From contig DASYCZ010000026.1 in NCBI GenBank assembly GCA_036499825.1, forward strand, positions 558,001 to 622,000: 64,000 bases of DNA, written 5' to 3'. Positions 16,911 to 25,893 of the stretch are shown here, one piece after another. Positions within the stretch are counted from its first letter, which is position 1. Each line of letters begins with the position of its first letter. Origin of the DNA: Paradevosia sp036499825. GTDB taxonomy: Bacteria; Pseudomonadota; Alphaproteobacteria; Rhizobiales; Devosiaceae. The notes under the pieces were generated by a model that saw nothing but the letters and a program-made list of their open reading frames with translations, searched no databases and was not told the origin of the DNA. The position numbers and the translations under genes were made by a program.

Positions 16911-18316
16911 GCACGGCCGCGCAAACCGCCTTTCTGACCCTGCTCGGAAGGGCAGGGATCGATCCCAACGATCTGGCGGGCGCAGTGCGATTTTTGGGAG
17001 AAGATCCGGTCGTTCCAAGCTATCACCGCTATGGCGCCGCGACGGCCTCGGCTTTGGCGGCCTATGCAGCAGGCATGGCGTTGTTGTGGCGGCAGAGGAC
17101 CGGACAGGGACAGGACGTTACCGTCGATCTCGCCCGGGCCGTCAATATCGGGCTGCGCTCGGCATTTTACTGCCGCCAGAATGGCCAAAGCTTTCGCGTC
17201 GGCAGTTCCACCCGTGAAGAGAACGTCTTTCGGACAGCCGACGAGCGCCTGGTCTATCTGCTGCGCAATACCGGCCGAGGCACGATCACGCAGGACCTGG
17301 TGGGTCTGCTGCGATCACCCAACAACACCGCGGGCATGGCCGAGGCGGTTAGCCGCTGGCAATCTGCCGACCTTGAAGAGGCCCTGGCCGCCAATAAGCT
17401 CCCCGGCACGATCATCCGGGCGCCGGAAGAATGGCTGGCGCATCCGCAGGGACAATGGCTGGCTAATCGTCCGGGCTTTCACGTCGAGAAGATCGGTGAA
17501 AGCGAGCCTGAACCGCTTGGAAATGCCACGCGCCCGCTGGACGGATTGCGGGTTCTGGACGTTTCCCATGTCATCGCCGGCCCGTCGACCGGCCGGCTGT
17601 TGGCGGAGCAGGGTGGCGACGTACTGCACGCCGTCAATCCGCTGGAGCAGGAAAAGACGCACGTCCACATCGACACGGCGTTCGGCAAGCGCAGCGCCTA
17701 TGTGAACCTGAACATGGTCGAAGATGTCGCCCAGCTTCGCGAACTGGCAGCGCAGACGGATATATTCATCCAGAACTGGCGGCCGGGTGTAATGATCCGG
17801 CGGGGCTTCAGCCCCGAGGAGGTGGCGGCGTTACGTCCCGGTATCATCTACGTGTCGATCAGCTGTTATGGCTCGGACGGGCCGTGGGCCGAGCGGGGCG
17901 GCTATGAGCCGGTGGGCCAGAATGTCTGTGGACTGTCGTGGCAGGAGGGCAGCCCCGGCAAGCCCCGCAATGCGCCGACCGTGACGATGAACGATTACCT
18001 CGCTCCATTTCTGGCAGGCGCCGGCATCATGGGGGCGTTGCTGCGTCGATGCCGGGAAGGTGGCAGCTATCACGTTACCACCTCGCTCACCCAGGCATCC
18101 ATGTGGGTGCTGGCGCAGGGGCGGCTCGATACGGACACCGATCTATCGGCAATCGGCCCTTACCGGCCGCGCGAGGGCGAGATCAGCACGCGGGTCTGTG
18201 CCTTTGGCGAAGTCACGCATGCCAACCCTATCGTCGACTACTCCGTCAGCAAGCCGCATTGGGTTTTGCCGCCTCAACCCGCGGGGGCTTCGCGTCTGGA
18301 ATGGCTGACGCAATAG
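16907..18316 (+). CDS. Family III CoA transferase (CaiB/BaiF type)
   Basis: 469 aa. Family III enzymes move CoA between carboxylic acids through an aspartyl-CoA intermediate. The C-terminal part from about residue 208 is a recognisable CaiB/BaiF domain: LDGLRVLDVSHVIAGP, IFIQNWRPGVMIRRG, IIYVSISCYGSDGPW, GGYEPVGQ. The first ~180 residues look like a degenerate second copy of the same fold (WRQRTGQGQDVTVDLARA), an arrangement seen in a subgroup of long CoA transferases. It lies between a dehydratase and an AfuABC-type importer, which suggests activation of an imported or dehydrated organic acid; substrate unknown. Confidence 0.85.
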   Translation: MSTAAQTAFLTLLGRAGIDPNDLAGAVRFLGEDPVVPSYHRYGAATASALAAYAAGMALLWRQRTGQGQDVTVDLARAVNIGLRSAFYCRQNGQSFRVGSSTREENVFRTADERLVYLLRNTGRGTITQDLVGLLRSPNNTAGMAEAVSRWQSADLEEALAANKLPGTIIRAPEEWLAHPQGQWLANRPGFHVEKIGESEPEPLGNATRPLDGLRVLDVSHVIAGPSTGRLLAEQGGDVLHAVNPLEQEKTHVHIDTAFGKRSAYVNLNMVEDVAQLRELAAQTDIFIQNWRPGVMIRRGFSPEEVAALRPGIIYVSISCYGSDGPWAERGGYEPVGQNVCGLSWQEGSPGKPRNAPTVTMNDYLAPFLAGAGIMGALLRRCREGGSYHVTTSLTQASMWVLAQGRLDTDTDLSAIGPYRPREGEISTRVCAFGEVTHANPIVDYSVSKPHWVLPPQPAGASRLEWLTQ

Positions 18317-18338
18317 AGTGACGATCATGTCGCCAAAT

Positions 18339-18394
18339 CGTCATTCACCAGCCCTCGGTGGGCATGCCGATATGAATTTCCGGCGTGAATGACG
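18339..18394. repeat. Interrupted inverted repeat upstream of afuA-like gene
   Basis: Ten-base arm CGTCATTCAC (18339-18348) is repeated exactly in inverse at 18385-18394, with a 36-base spacer. It could be a long hairpin after the CoA-transferase gene or a paired regulator site ahead of the importer. Confidence 0.4.
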
Positions 18395-18420
18395 GTTTGC
18401 TAAAGGCTTGAGCAATGGGC

Positions 18421-18445
18421 GTGGCAAGCCGCAACGGCCTGCCAC
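18421..18445 (+). terminator. Hairpin between CoA transferase and importer genes
   Basis: 11-bp stem (18421-18431 with 18435-18445, one wobble pair) and a 3-base loop in the 210-bp gap. It probably ends or attenuates the upstream transcript. A short poly-pyrimidine stretch follows rather than a clear U-run. Confidence 0.4.
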
Positions 18446-18526
18446 CCCTTCGGTCCCATCGAGGAATGGGGCCGTCGTTGGATCTAGAGAGCAATTGCCC
18501 GCCATGCGCGGGACCTGGGAGGAACT

Positions 18527-19558
18527 ATGACTATCAGAAAGAGCCTGGCATCGCTGGGCTGCGCTATTGCGCTATTTGCCGTAACAGGCAGTGCCTTTGC
18601 CCAAACGGCGATGAGCGATGCCGACATGGCTGCCCTCGTTACCGCTGCCCAGGCCGAAGGCCAGGTGGTGATCTATTCGGGCGCAAGCTCGGATCAGCTC
18701 GATCGTTATGCCAAGGGCTTTACCGACGCCTACGGTATCCAGGTTCAGGTCGTGCGGCTCACCGGGGCGCAGACGACGCAGCGTTTCGCAACCGAAGCGG
18801 CAGCCGGCACCCAGCAGGCGGACGTCCTGGGCACCAGTGAAAACAGCTATTTCGACAGCAATCCCACCTGGTTCATGGATCTGTCGAAGACCAACTTGCC
18901 CAACTACGTGAAATGGCCCGCGGACGCGAAGTCGAACTACCGCACCATCATTACACGCGGTATTCTGGGCCTGCTCTACAACAGCGACCTCGTGAAGGAA
19001 GCAGACGCGCCCAAGGTCTGGAAGGATGTGGTCGACCCCAAATGGAAGGGCCAGATCATCCTCAGTGACCCGCAGCTCAGCGTCAACTGGGGCGGCTGGC
19101 TGAAGGTGACGAGCGACACCTTGGGTGCTCCATTCATCGAGGCCTTGGCAGGCCAGAACTTCCAGGTCGTGGCGTCGACTGCGACGGGTGCCCAGCAGGC
19201 GGCTGCCGGTGCAAAAGCGCTCAATTTCCCGACGGCCAGCTCATTCGCCCTGGCGCTGCAGGCGCAGGGCGCACCGATCAAATACGTGTTCATGGCAGAG
19301 CCGACCATTACCAACCGCTTCAACTTCGGCGCTGCGGCGGCCGCGCCCCATCCCAATGCGGCCAAGCTGTTCATGAACTGGCTGCTGTCGGACAAGGGCA
19401 TCACGGCGACCTGCACCGACTACCAGGTCATGAGCCCAGGTGATCCAAGCGGTTCTCTCGGTTGCATGGCAAAGCCGGCGGGCGACCTGGTCGAAATCCC
19501 CGATGGTCTGGACGAACAGGAAATGACCAAGCTGTTCGACCTGCTGAAGCTGAAATAG
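18527..19558 (+). CDS. ABC transporter substrate-binding protein, AfuA/FbpA type
   Basis: 343 aa periplasmic binding protein with a standard Sec signal peptide ending near SAFAQ (about 25). The VVIYSGASSDQLDRYAKGF start and LGLLYNSDLV segment are typical of the Fe3+/thiamine/2-aminoethylphosphonate/hexose-phosphate class. The paired Tyr ligands of true ferric-binding proteins are not evident, so the ligand is more likely a small organic molecule than iron (inference). It is followed by a strong mRNA hairpin, the ATPase and a fused permease, and is surrounded by acid-catabolism genes. Confidence 0.9.
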   Translation: MTIRKSLASLGCAIALFAVTGSAFAQTAMSDADMAALVTAAQAEGQVVIYSGASSDQLDRYAKGFTDAYGIQVQVVRLTGAQTTQRFATEAAAGTQQADVLGTSENSYFDSNPTWFMDLSKTNLPNYVKWPADAKSNYRTIITRGILGLLYNSDLVKEADAPKVWKDVVDPKWKGQIILSDPQLSVNWGGWLKVTSDTLGAPFIEALAGQNFQVVASTATGAQQAAAGAKALNFPTASSFALALQAQGAPIKYVFMAEPTITNRFNFGAAAAAPHPNAAKLFMNWLLSDKGITATCTDYQVMSPGDPSGSLGCMAKPAGDLVEIPDGLDEQEMTKLFDLLKLK

Positions 19559-19574
19559 ACCTTGGGTTGAACCA

Positions 19575-19602
19575 GCCCGCAGTCGATCGGTCGACTGCGG
19601 GC
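19575..19602 (+). promoter_or_regulatory. Perfect 12-bp hairpin between binding-protein and ATPase genes
   Basis: GCCCGCAGTCGA at 19575-19586 and its exact complement at 19591-19602 around a 4-base loop. There is no U-run. Placement 17 bp after the binding-protein stop matches mRNA-stabilising or attenuating hairpins that keep the binding protein in excess over the membrane parts. Confidence 0.6.
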
Positions 19603-19643
19603 ATTGAAGGATTGCGGACGTTTGCCCGCGCGTTGAGGTTTTG

Positions 19644-20792
19644 ATGAATACGAACAGTATCGACCTACAAAGCGGTTCGGCGCGGGTGGCCTCGGGCGAC
19701 ACGAACACGCCCCTGGCAGTGCGAATTGCCGGCCTCAACAAGGTCTATGGCAACAGCGTGACCGCCATAAAGGACATCTCGCTGGATGTTCCCGAAGGGC
19801 ATCTGGTCGTGCTGCTCGGGCCGAGCGGCTGCGGGAAGACGACGCTGCTGCGCTGTATCGCGGGGCTCGAGCGTCCCAATGCGGGCGAGATTGCCATCGG
19901 CAACACGACGGTGTTTTCGGGCAATGTGTTCGTCCAGCCCGAACGCCGGGGATTGGGCATGATGTTCCAATCCTATGCGCTGTGGCCGCATATGACGGTG
20001 TTCAACAATATTGCCTATCCGCTGAGCTCGGGCACCGGAATGAGCAAGGAAGAAATCCGCGCCGCTGTCGCCAAGCAGATGCGTAAGATGGGTATCGAAG
20101 GGCTTGATGCCCGCTATCCATCCCAGCTCAGCGGGGGCCAGCAGCAACGCGTCGCCCTGGCGCGCGCCTTGGTGCGCGAGCCTTCAGTGCTGCTGTTCGA
20201 CGAGCCGCTGTCCAACGTCGATGCGAAGGTACGCCGCCGGTTGCGGCTCGAACTGCGCGAGATCAAGAAAGCAACGGGCTTTTCCGGCGTCTACGTGACG
20301 CACGACCAGGAGGAGGCGATGGAACTCGCCGACACTCTTGTGGTGATGGAAAACGGCATGATCGCTCAAATCGGCACCACCATTGACGTCTACCGCCGAC
20401 CGAATTCCACCTATGTGGCCGATTTCGTCGGTGAGGCTTGTCGGTTCCGGGGCACGGTCGAGGCCGTTGGCCGCGTGCTTTCGGTCGAGACCGAACTTGG
20501 CCTCCTGGAACTGGAAGCGCCTTTGAATCCGCCCATGGTGGGCGATGTCGGCTGGATCGCCGTGCGTCCCGAGCATATCCGGCTGTCTGCGCCCGCAGGC
20601 GAAAACCTGGTACGGGTGAAGGCGAAAGTCAAGGAAACCGTATTTTTCGGTGCGCGCTGGGAAGTCCGGCTGACGATCGGGGAGACATCGGTCATCGCAT
20701 CGATGACGGATCCGAACTTCGTCGGGCCGGCGAGCGGCAGCGAGATCGAAGTGGGGATTCCCCGGGAGGCGCTGCTATGGCTGCCTCGCTAG
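19644..20792 (+). CDS. ABC transporter ATP-binding protein, PotA/FbpC type
   Basis: 382 aa ATPase. Walker A GPSGCGKTT (59-67), Q-loop MMFQSYALWP, signature LSGGQQQRVALARAL, Walker B VLLFDEPLSNVD, and switch His in YVTHDQEEA. A C-terminal TOBE-type regulatory domain fills about 260-382. Start is ATG 19644; the TTG three bases earlier is less likely. It powers the fused permease encoded next, whose start overlaps its end by 16 bp. Confidence 0.95.
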   Translation: MNTNSIDLQSGSARVASGDTNTPLAVRIAGLNKVYGNSVTAIKDISLDVPEGHLVVLLGPSGCGKTTLLRCIAGLERPNAGEIAIGNTTVFSGNVFVQPERRGLGMMFQSYALWPHMTVFNNIAYPLSSGTGMSKEEIRAAVAKQMRKMGIEGLDARYPSQLSGGQQQRVALARALVREPSVLLFDEPLSNVDAKVRRRLRLELREIKKATGFSGVYVTHDQEEAMELADTLVVMENGMIAQIGTTIDVYRRPNSTYVADFVGEACRFRGTVEAVGRVLSVETELGLLELEAPLNPPMVGDVGWIAVRPEHIRLSAPAGENLVRVKAKVKETVFFGARWEVRLTIGETSVIASMTDPNFVGPASGSEIEVGIPREALLWLPR

Positions 20793-22513
20793 GCAATCCC
20801 CTGACCGAGCAGCCCGCATTCCTGCGCTGGCGGCCTGGTCTCTACGGCGTCGTGGTGCTGGCGCTGGTGGGCGGAATTCTCTTTGTCACCGGCTTTCCGC
20901 TCCTGCGCATGCTGCAGCAGGCGCTGATGCCGAACGGCTCGTTCAGCACCGAGCTTTGGGGACGGGTGTTTTCAGGCCGGGGGCTTGGCGAGGCGGTGAT
21001 GAACACGGCGATCCTCGTCGTGCTCTGCAATATCTTCTGCATCCCGATCGCCGTGACTTTCGCCTGGCTCAACGAGCGGACCGATGCCCGCATGGGCGTG
21101 CTCTCCACCTTCTTCCCGGTGGTGCCGCTGTTGCTGCCGCCTTCGACGCTGGCCATCGGCTGGCTGTTTCTGGGCGACACCAATGCGGGGTTTATTTCCG
21201 CCTTCGTGCGCTGGGTGATGGCGCCGTTGGGTTTTAGCGCGGACGCCGTGGGCTTCAGCATCTACAGCTGGCCGGGGCTGGTGTTCGTCTACATCCTGTT
21301 CCTCGTGCCCAACAGCTACGTGATCGTGGCGGCGGCGTTCCGGCAGCTTGACCCTTCGCTGGAAGAAGCGGCGCGGATGAGCGGCAAGAACTGGTTCCAG
21401 TGCCTGTTCCAGGTGGCGATGCCTGCGGTCAAGCCGGCTTTGGGCTCGACGTTCCTGCTGACCACGATCGCCGCCATCGAACTTTATTCGATCGCAGCGA
21501 TCATCGCCGGTCCGGCGCAGATCATCGTACTGCCGACTTACCTTACACGCCTCATCAACGGTCAGTTCCCTCCGGCGATCGACCAGGCGGTCTGCATCGG
21601 GCTGATGATGATGCTTGTGGTGGCCACGATCTGGGTGGTGCAGCGGCGGATCGCGGTCCTAGGGCAATACGCCCGCATTGGTGGCATGGGCGTCAGGCCC
21701 AATCGCATTGCGCTGGGAGCCATGAAAATCCCTGCGCGGATCATCATGGTAATCTATCTGCTGATGACGTCGGTGTTGCCGATCGGCGCGCTGCTGATCG
21801 TCTCGATGCAGAAATTCTGGACGCCGCACATCAACTGGAGCGCGCTGTCGATCGACAATTTGATCGGCGCATTGTTGATCCCCGCCTCGGCGGCGGCGAT
21901 CCGCAATTCGATGTTCCTGGGTATTACGGCGGCGACCATCACCGTGTTGATCGCCGGAACCATCGCCATCTATGCCAATGAGATTGGTGGCAAACGTGGT
22001 CAATGGCTTGGCCTGCTGACCAAGGTGCCCTCGGCGATGTCGACACTGGTGCTCGCCATCGGCCTGCTTCTGGCGTTTGGCGGCGCGCCGTTCTTCCTCA
22101 ATGGCACGCTCTACATCCTCGTCATCGCTTATGTGATCGCGCGCATGCCGACGGCTGCGATCGCCGCGGAATCGTCGGTAGCCCAGATCGGCAACCAGCT
22201 GGTGGAGGCGTCTCGGGTCAATGGCGCGACGCGGGGACGAACGTTCTGGCGGGTGTTGATCCCGCTGACGCTACCGGGCATGGCCGCGGGTTGGGCGCTG
22301 ATCTTTGCCGATATCGTGGGCGATCTCACCGCCGCGGCTATCCTTTCCGGTCCGCGGAACATGGTGATCGGCTTTCGCATCCAGGACATCTATGACAGCG
22401 GCACCTATTCCAATCTTGCGGCTCTCGCCGTGGTGGTCACCGTATTCTCGGCGGTTGCCGTGGGCCTCGTGATGCGCTTTGCCCGGCCTAGGTTCTCGAC
22501 GGGGGCGATCTGA
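20777..22513 (+). CDS. ABC transporter permease, fused double-domain (FbpB-like)
   Basis: 578 aa inner-membrane permease made of two fused BPD-type halves, about 12 helices, each with an EAA loop (LEEAARMSGKNWFQCLFQ near 195; LVEASRVNGATRGRTFW near 475). The start is ATG 20777 inside the ATPase gene; the longer upstream open frame is a shadow. One protein supplies both halves of the channel. It is coupled by a TGATG junction to the dehydrogenase gene, so transport and metabolism are co-expressed. Confidence 0.93.
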   Translation: MAASLGNPLTEQPAFLRWRPGLYGVVVLALVGGILFVTGFPLLRMLQQALMPNGSFSTELWGRVFSGRGLGEAVMNTAILVVLCNIFCIPIAVTFAWLNERTDARMGVLSTFFPVVPLLLPPSTLAIGWLFLGDTNAGFISAFVRWVMAPLGFSADAVGFSIYSWPGLVFVYILFLVPNSYVIVAAAFRQLDPSLEEAARMSGKNWFQCLFQVAMPAVKPALGSTFLLTTIAAIELYSIAAIIAGPAQIIVLPTYLTRLINGQFPPAIDQAVCIGLMMMLVVATIWVVQRRIAVLGQYARIGGMGVRPNRIALGAMKIPARIIMVIYLLMTSVLPIGALLIVSMQKFWTPHINWSALSIDNLIGALLIPASAAAIRNSMFLGITAATITVLIAGTIAIYANEIGGKRGQWLGLLTKVPSAMSTLVLAIGLLLAFGGAPFFLNGTLYILVIAYVIARMPTAAIAAESSVAQIGNQLVEASRVNGATRGRTFWRVLIPLTLPGMAAGWALIFADIVGDLTAAAILSGPRNMVIGFRIQDIYDSGTYSNLAALAVVVTVFSAVAVGLVMRFARPRFSTGAI

Positions 22514-23490
22514 TGCCCATGCGGCTGGCGCTGACCGGATCAGTCGCGCGCCAGCCGATCCTTGATGCCTTGGCGCAAATCCCGGCAGTCGAGGTAGTCG
22601 AAACCGCCTCGGTGGCGCTCCTGGCAGCCGAAGCGCCGACAGCCGATGCGATGATCCTGTCCGATCCGCGTGGAGCGGACGGCGCGATTCTGGCCGAAGC
22701 GCTGCGCCGGCCGGATGCACGCACGCGGTGGGTGCAGATTGTCTCTGCGGGGTATGCGGGGATGCTCGCCCATGCACTGCCAGAGACGGTGGTCGTCACC
22801 AACCAGGGCGGAGCGGTCGCCAACGCCGTGGCCGAGCACGCGATGGCCCTGGTCCTGGCACATTTTCGCGGGTTGCCGGCGGCATTTTCAGCCCAGACGG
22901 CGGAGCGCTGGAATACCGCCGCGATCCGCGGCGCGTTGCGGACACTGGAAGGGACGACGGCGGCGATCCTGGGCCTGGGTCATGTGGGGCAAGCGCTGGC
23001 GGCACGGCTGGCGCCCTTTGGCGTTACGGTGATCGGCGTCAACCGTGACGGCGCGCCAGGCCCGGGGATGGAAAGGACCTTTTCCGTGGCGGCCCTCGAT
23101 GAAGCGCTCGGTCTGGCCGACATTGTCGCGCTTTGCCTGCCTGCCTCGCCTGGGACGCACCGGCTCATCGATGCCGGCCGTATCGCCGCAATGAAGACGG
23201 GGGCGCTGATCGTCAATGTAGGGCGCGGCGAGGTGATCGACACTGAAGCGCTCGCTCTGGCCCTGGTCGAAGGGCGTCTGGGTGGAGCGGCCCTGGATGT
23301 TGCTGATCCGGAACCTCTTCCAGCGGGGCATCCGCTCTGGCAGGCACCCAATCTGATCGTCACTCCGCATGTCGCCGGCGGCAGTCCGCTCGCCCGCCAG
23401 CGTATCGCCCGCATGGTGGCGGATAATGTCGCTCGCTTTGCGGCGGGTGCGGCACTGATGAACCAGGTCTATCCAAGGATACAGAGATGA
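22513..23490 (+). CDS. D-isomer-specific 2-hydroxyacid dehydrogenase
   Basis: 325 aa NAD(P)-dependent dehydrogenase interconverting 2-hydroxy and 2-oxo acids. Rossmann motif GLGHVG (154-159), the conserved VNVGRGEVID strand carrying the catalytic Arg region, and TPHVAGG with the catalytic His. It is joined to both neighbours by start/stop overlaps (TGATG before, ATGA after), so it is in the importer operon. It may oxidise the imported hydroxy acid or reduce the oxo product of the next gene's dehydratase. Confidence 0.92.
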   Translation: MPMRLALTGSVARQPILDALAQIPAVEVVETASVALLAAEAPTADAMILSDPRGADGAILAEALRRPDARTRWVQIVSAGYAGMLAHALPETVVVTNQGGAVANAVAEHAMALVLAHFRGLPAAFSAQTAERWNTAAIRGALRTLEGTTAAILGLGHVGQALAARLAPFGVTVIGVNRDGAPGPGMERTFSVAALDEALGLADIVALCLPASPGTHRLIDAGRIAAMKTGALIVNVGRGEVIDTEALALALVEGRLGGAALDVADPEPLPAGHPLWQAPNLIVTPHVAGGSPLARQRIARMVADNVARFAAGAALMNQVYPRIQR

Positions 23491-24665
23491 AGATTACGGC
23501 CATCGAGACGCTGCTGGTCGATGGTGGCTGGGACGTCTGGGGCTTCCTCAAGATGAGTACCGACGAGGGGCTCATCGGATGGTCGGAATTCAGTCATGCG
23601 CGCAGCCGCAAGGGCTTGCATCTGCTGATAGCCGACATGGAAGAGATGGTCCTCGGGCTCGATCCGACGCATCCGGGGCATGTCAGCGCCCATCTGACCG
23701 CCACGTTGCGGACGCCACCCGAAGGGTTGCGGGCAATGGCGATCGGCAGCATCGAGAACGCCTGCCTCGATATCGCCGGCAAAGCGCTCGGCGTGCCGGT
23801 CAGCCAACTTCTGGGCGGCAGGCTACGGGACCGGTTGCCGCTCTATTGGTCACATTGCGGCATGTACCGCCTGCGCAAACCCGAACTGTTCGAACGGCTC
23901 GGGATTGCGGCCCCGATCCGGAGTCTTGGCGATATTGCCGGCCTCGCCGCCGAAGTGGCCGGGCGCGGTTATGGCGGATTGAAGACCAATCTGCTCGACT
24001 TCCCCGAGCGTTCAGGGAGCGCGGGCGGGATTCGCGCCGCCAGTGACCGCTATGCCCGCAATATCGACCCCGAAGCGATAGCCGGGGCAGTGGCCTTGAT
24101 GAGCGCCTTCCGCGAAGGTGGTGGGCCGGGCATGGAACTCATGCTGGACGTCAATTTCAACTTCTCAGCGGAGGGAATGCGGCGGCTGGCGCGTGCGCTC
24201 GAGCCACTCGATCTGACCTGGCTCGAAATGGACTGCACTGATGCCGAGCAACTCGCTCGCGTCCGCGCCGAGACTCAAACACCCATCGCCTCGCTGGAGA
24301 CGGTGCTCGGCCGGCGTGCGCTGAAGCCTTACCTGTTGGCTGGGGCCGTGGACGTAGCCATTATTGATCCGGTTTACAACGGCGTGCTTGAAGCGCGCCG
24401 CATGGCGGCGATGATCGAGGCATTCGACATCAATGTCGCGGCCCACAACGCGCATGGGCCGCTGACCGGGGCCATGGCCGCGCAGTTTTGCGCCGCTATC
24501 CCCAATTTCCGCTTTCTCGAATATGATCCTGATGCCGTGCCGTGGCGCGACGAACTGTTGACGCCGGGCCTGGCGATCACCGCCGGCAAGCTGAACGTAC
24601 CGACTGGTCCTGGTTGGGGATGCGATATCGACGAGACCGTAGCGCGCCGCCACCTGGCGGTCTGA
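23487..24665 (+). CDS. Enolase-superfamily dehydratase/racemase (MR/MLE), second copy type
   Basis: 392 aa, mandelate racemase/muconate lactonizing family. Expected metal ligands are Asp221 (MLDVNF), Glu247 (LEMD) and Glu271 (SLET); candidate bases are Lys166 (GLKTN) and His320 (AAHNAHGPL). The GSIENACLDIAGKALG...LLGGRLRD barrel entry is standard. It overlaps the dehydrogenase by ATGA and ends the importer operon. The sequence differs clearly from the 15510 and 28272 paralogues, so it probably has a distinct substrate; galactonate/glucarate-like acids or a racemase role are possible. Confidence 0.88.
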   Translation: MKITAIETLLVDGGWDVWGFLKMSTDEGLIGWSEFSHARSRKGLHLLIADMEEMVLGLDPTHPGHVSAHLTATLRTPPEGLRAMAIGSIENACLDIAGKALGVPVSQLLGGRLRDRLPLYWSHCGMYRLRKPELFERLGIAAPIRSLGDIAGLAAEVAGRGYGGLKTNLLDFPERSGSAGGIRAASDRYARNIDPEAIAGAVALMSAFREGGGPGMELMLDVNFNFSAEGMRRLARALEPLDLTWLEMDCTDAEQLARVRAETQTPIASLETVLGRRALKPYLLAGAVDVAIIDPVYNGVLEARRMAAMIEAFDINVAAHNAHGPLTGAMAAQFCAAIPNFRFLEYDPDAVPWRDELLTPGLAITAGKLNVPTGPGWGCDIDETVARRHLAV

Positions 24666-24712
24666 CGGACACCTGGCTCGGCGAGGACGCGTTCCGTCCC
24701 CGGGATCGAGCC

Positions 24713-25645
24713 TCAGCCGTCAAGTTCGGGGCGATGGACAGGCGGCGGCAGCTTCCGGGCGATGTCGAGGAAAATGCCGCGCATCCACTTGTTGGGGGCG
24801 TTGCGGGTACGCGCCTCGTCCCACACCAAGGAGACCCGCACCGGATCGACATCGATAGGCAGCTTGCGCACCACCAGGCCGTCGAGAGCGCCAAGCGTAT
24901 CCATGGTGCGGCGTTGCACCGAAAAGATCATGTCCGATTGACGGAGCATGGGAGCCACCGCCGACAGCTGCGTCACAGATGCGGCGATGCGGCGGTAATG
25001 GCCTTTCGCCCGCAGCTGGTGTTCGAACAGATTGCCGCCGTCGCCGAAACTCCGGACCACCAGATGGGACGCCGAGAGGAAGTTTTCGTAATTGAGGCAA
25101 TCCTTGAGCGGGTGATGCTCGCTCATGAGGCAGCAGTAGGTTTCAGAAAAGAGCTCTTTGCTCATGAACCGCCAGGGCGTTTCGAAAGTAGCGCCAACGG
25201 CGAAATCGACACGGCCGGAGGCCAGTTCTTCGCGGATGGTGGCATAGACCTTGGGGACGGTGATGACATCGACGAGCGTTCGGCTGGTGCGCTTGATGAC
25301 CTCGGGAAACAGTACAGCCGAGGCACACCACGACATCGCAACGGTGAAGGTGTGCGGTGATTGATCGGGTTGAAACTCGGATTGCTGCAGGGTGTTCTGC
25401 AGGTCCTCGAGTGCATTGCGTACCGGTGTTGCGATCTCGAGTGCGCGCGGCGTGGGCTGCATGCCATGGGGGCCGGGTACGAACAGCTGATCACCGAGCA
25501 GATGGCGCAGTCGGTTCAGGGCATTGCTGGTAGCCGGTTGCGACTTGCCGAGGCGTTCGCTCGCACGGGTGACGTTCTTCTCATCCATGACGGCAGCAAA
25601 AACCACCAGCAGGTTGAGGTCCAACCCACCCATATTCGTCTGCAT
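24713..25645 (-). CDS. LysR-family regulator
   Basis: 310 aa from ATG 25645 (MQTNMGGLDLNLL); an earlier Met at 25669 is less usual. N-terminal winged helix-turn-helix (FAAVMDEKNVTRASERLGKSQPATSNALNRLR), then a periplasmic-binding-type effector domain. The DLNLLVVF start and wing sequence resemble the NodD/PcpR/NahR-type branch that responds to aromatic or acidic effectors (moderate). It converges on the importer operon and is divergent from the aldolase/decarboxylase/hydratase set at 25894, which is its most likely target. Confidence 0.92.
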   Translation of the reverse strand: MQTNMGGLDLNLLVVFAAVMDEKNVTRASERLGKSQPATSNALNRLRHLLGDQLFVPGPHGMQPTPRALEIATPVRNALEDLQNTLQQSEFQPDQSPHTFTVAMSWCASAVLFPEVIKRTSRTLVDVITVPKVYATIREELASGRVDFAVGATFETPWRFMSKELFSETYCCLMSEHHPLKDCLNYENFLSASHLVVRSFGDGGNLFEHQLRAKGHYRRIAASVTQLSAVAPMLRQSDMIFSVQRRTMDTLGALDGLVVRKLPIDVDPVRVSLVWDEARTRNAPNKWMRGIFLDIARKLPPPVHRPELDG

Positions 25646-25893
25646 GATAGTTCCCCGGTCAATGACCATCCCAGAGCCTGGGTCTATCAGAGCTAGAGGA
25701 CGAGAAATGTAACGTCAAGCCAGACCTCCGGACCTGGATCACGCGCCAGAAGACGGCAGCGCGGGCGGGGAGGGAGCGTCATTCACCGGCTTGCATGAGG
25801 CTCCATAATATCAATTTCCGGCAGCAAGCGCGGTTTGGCATATGTCGGCCGGATATCGCCGCCCCAATGATGGGCGGCAGGGAGGAGCCGGAA

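Noticed and set aside
20438..20776. N-terminal extension of the fused permease upstream of ATG 20777
   Set aside because: It overlaps the ATPase gene, is Arg/Gly-rich, and has no membrane character; the short overlap start is typical for this operon type.
18527..22513. Dedicated ferric iron importer
   Set aside because: The AfuABC layout fits, but the binding protein lacks an evident Tyr pair for iron and the operon continues into organic-acid enzymes, so an organic ligand is more likely.
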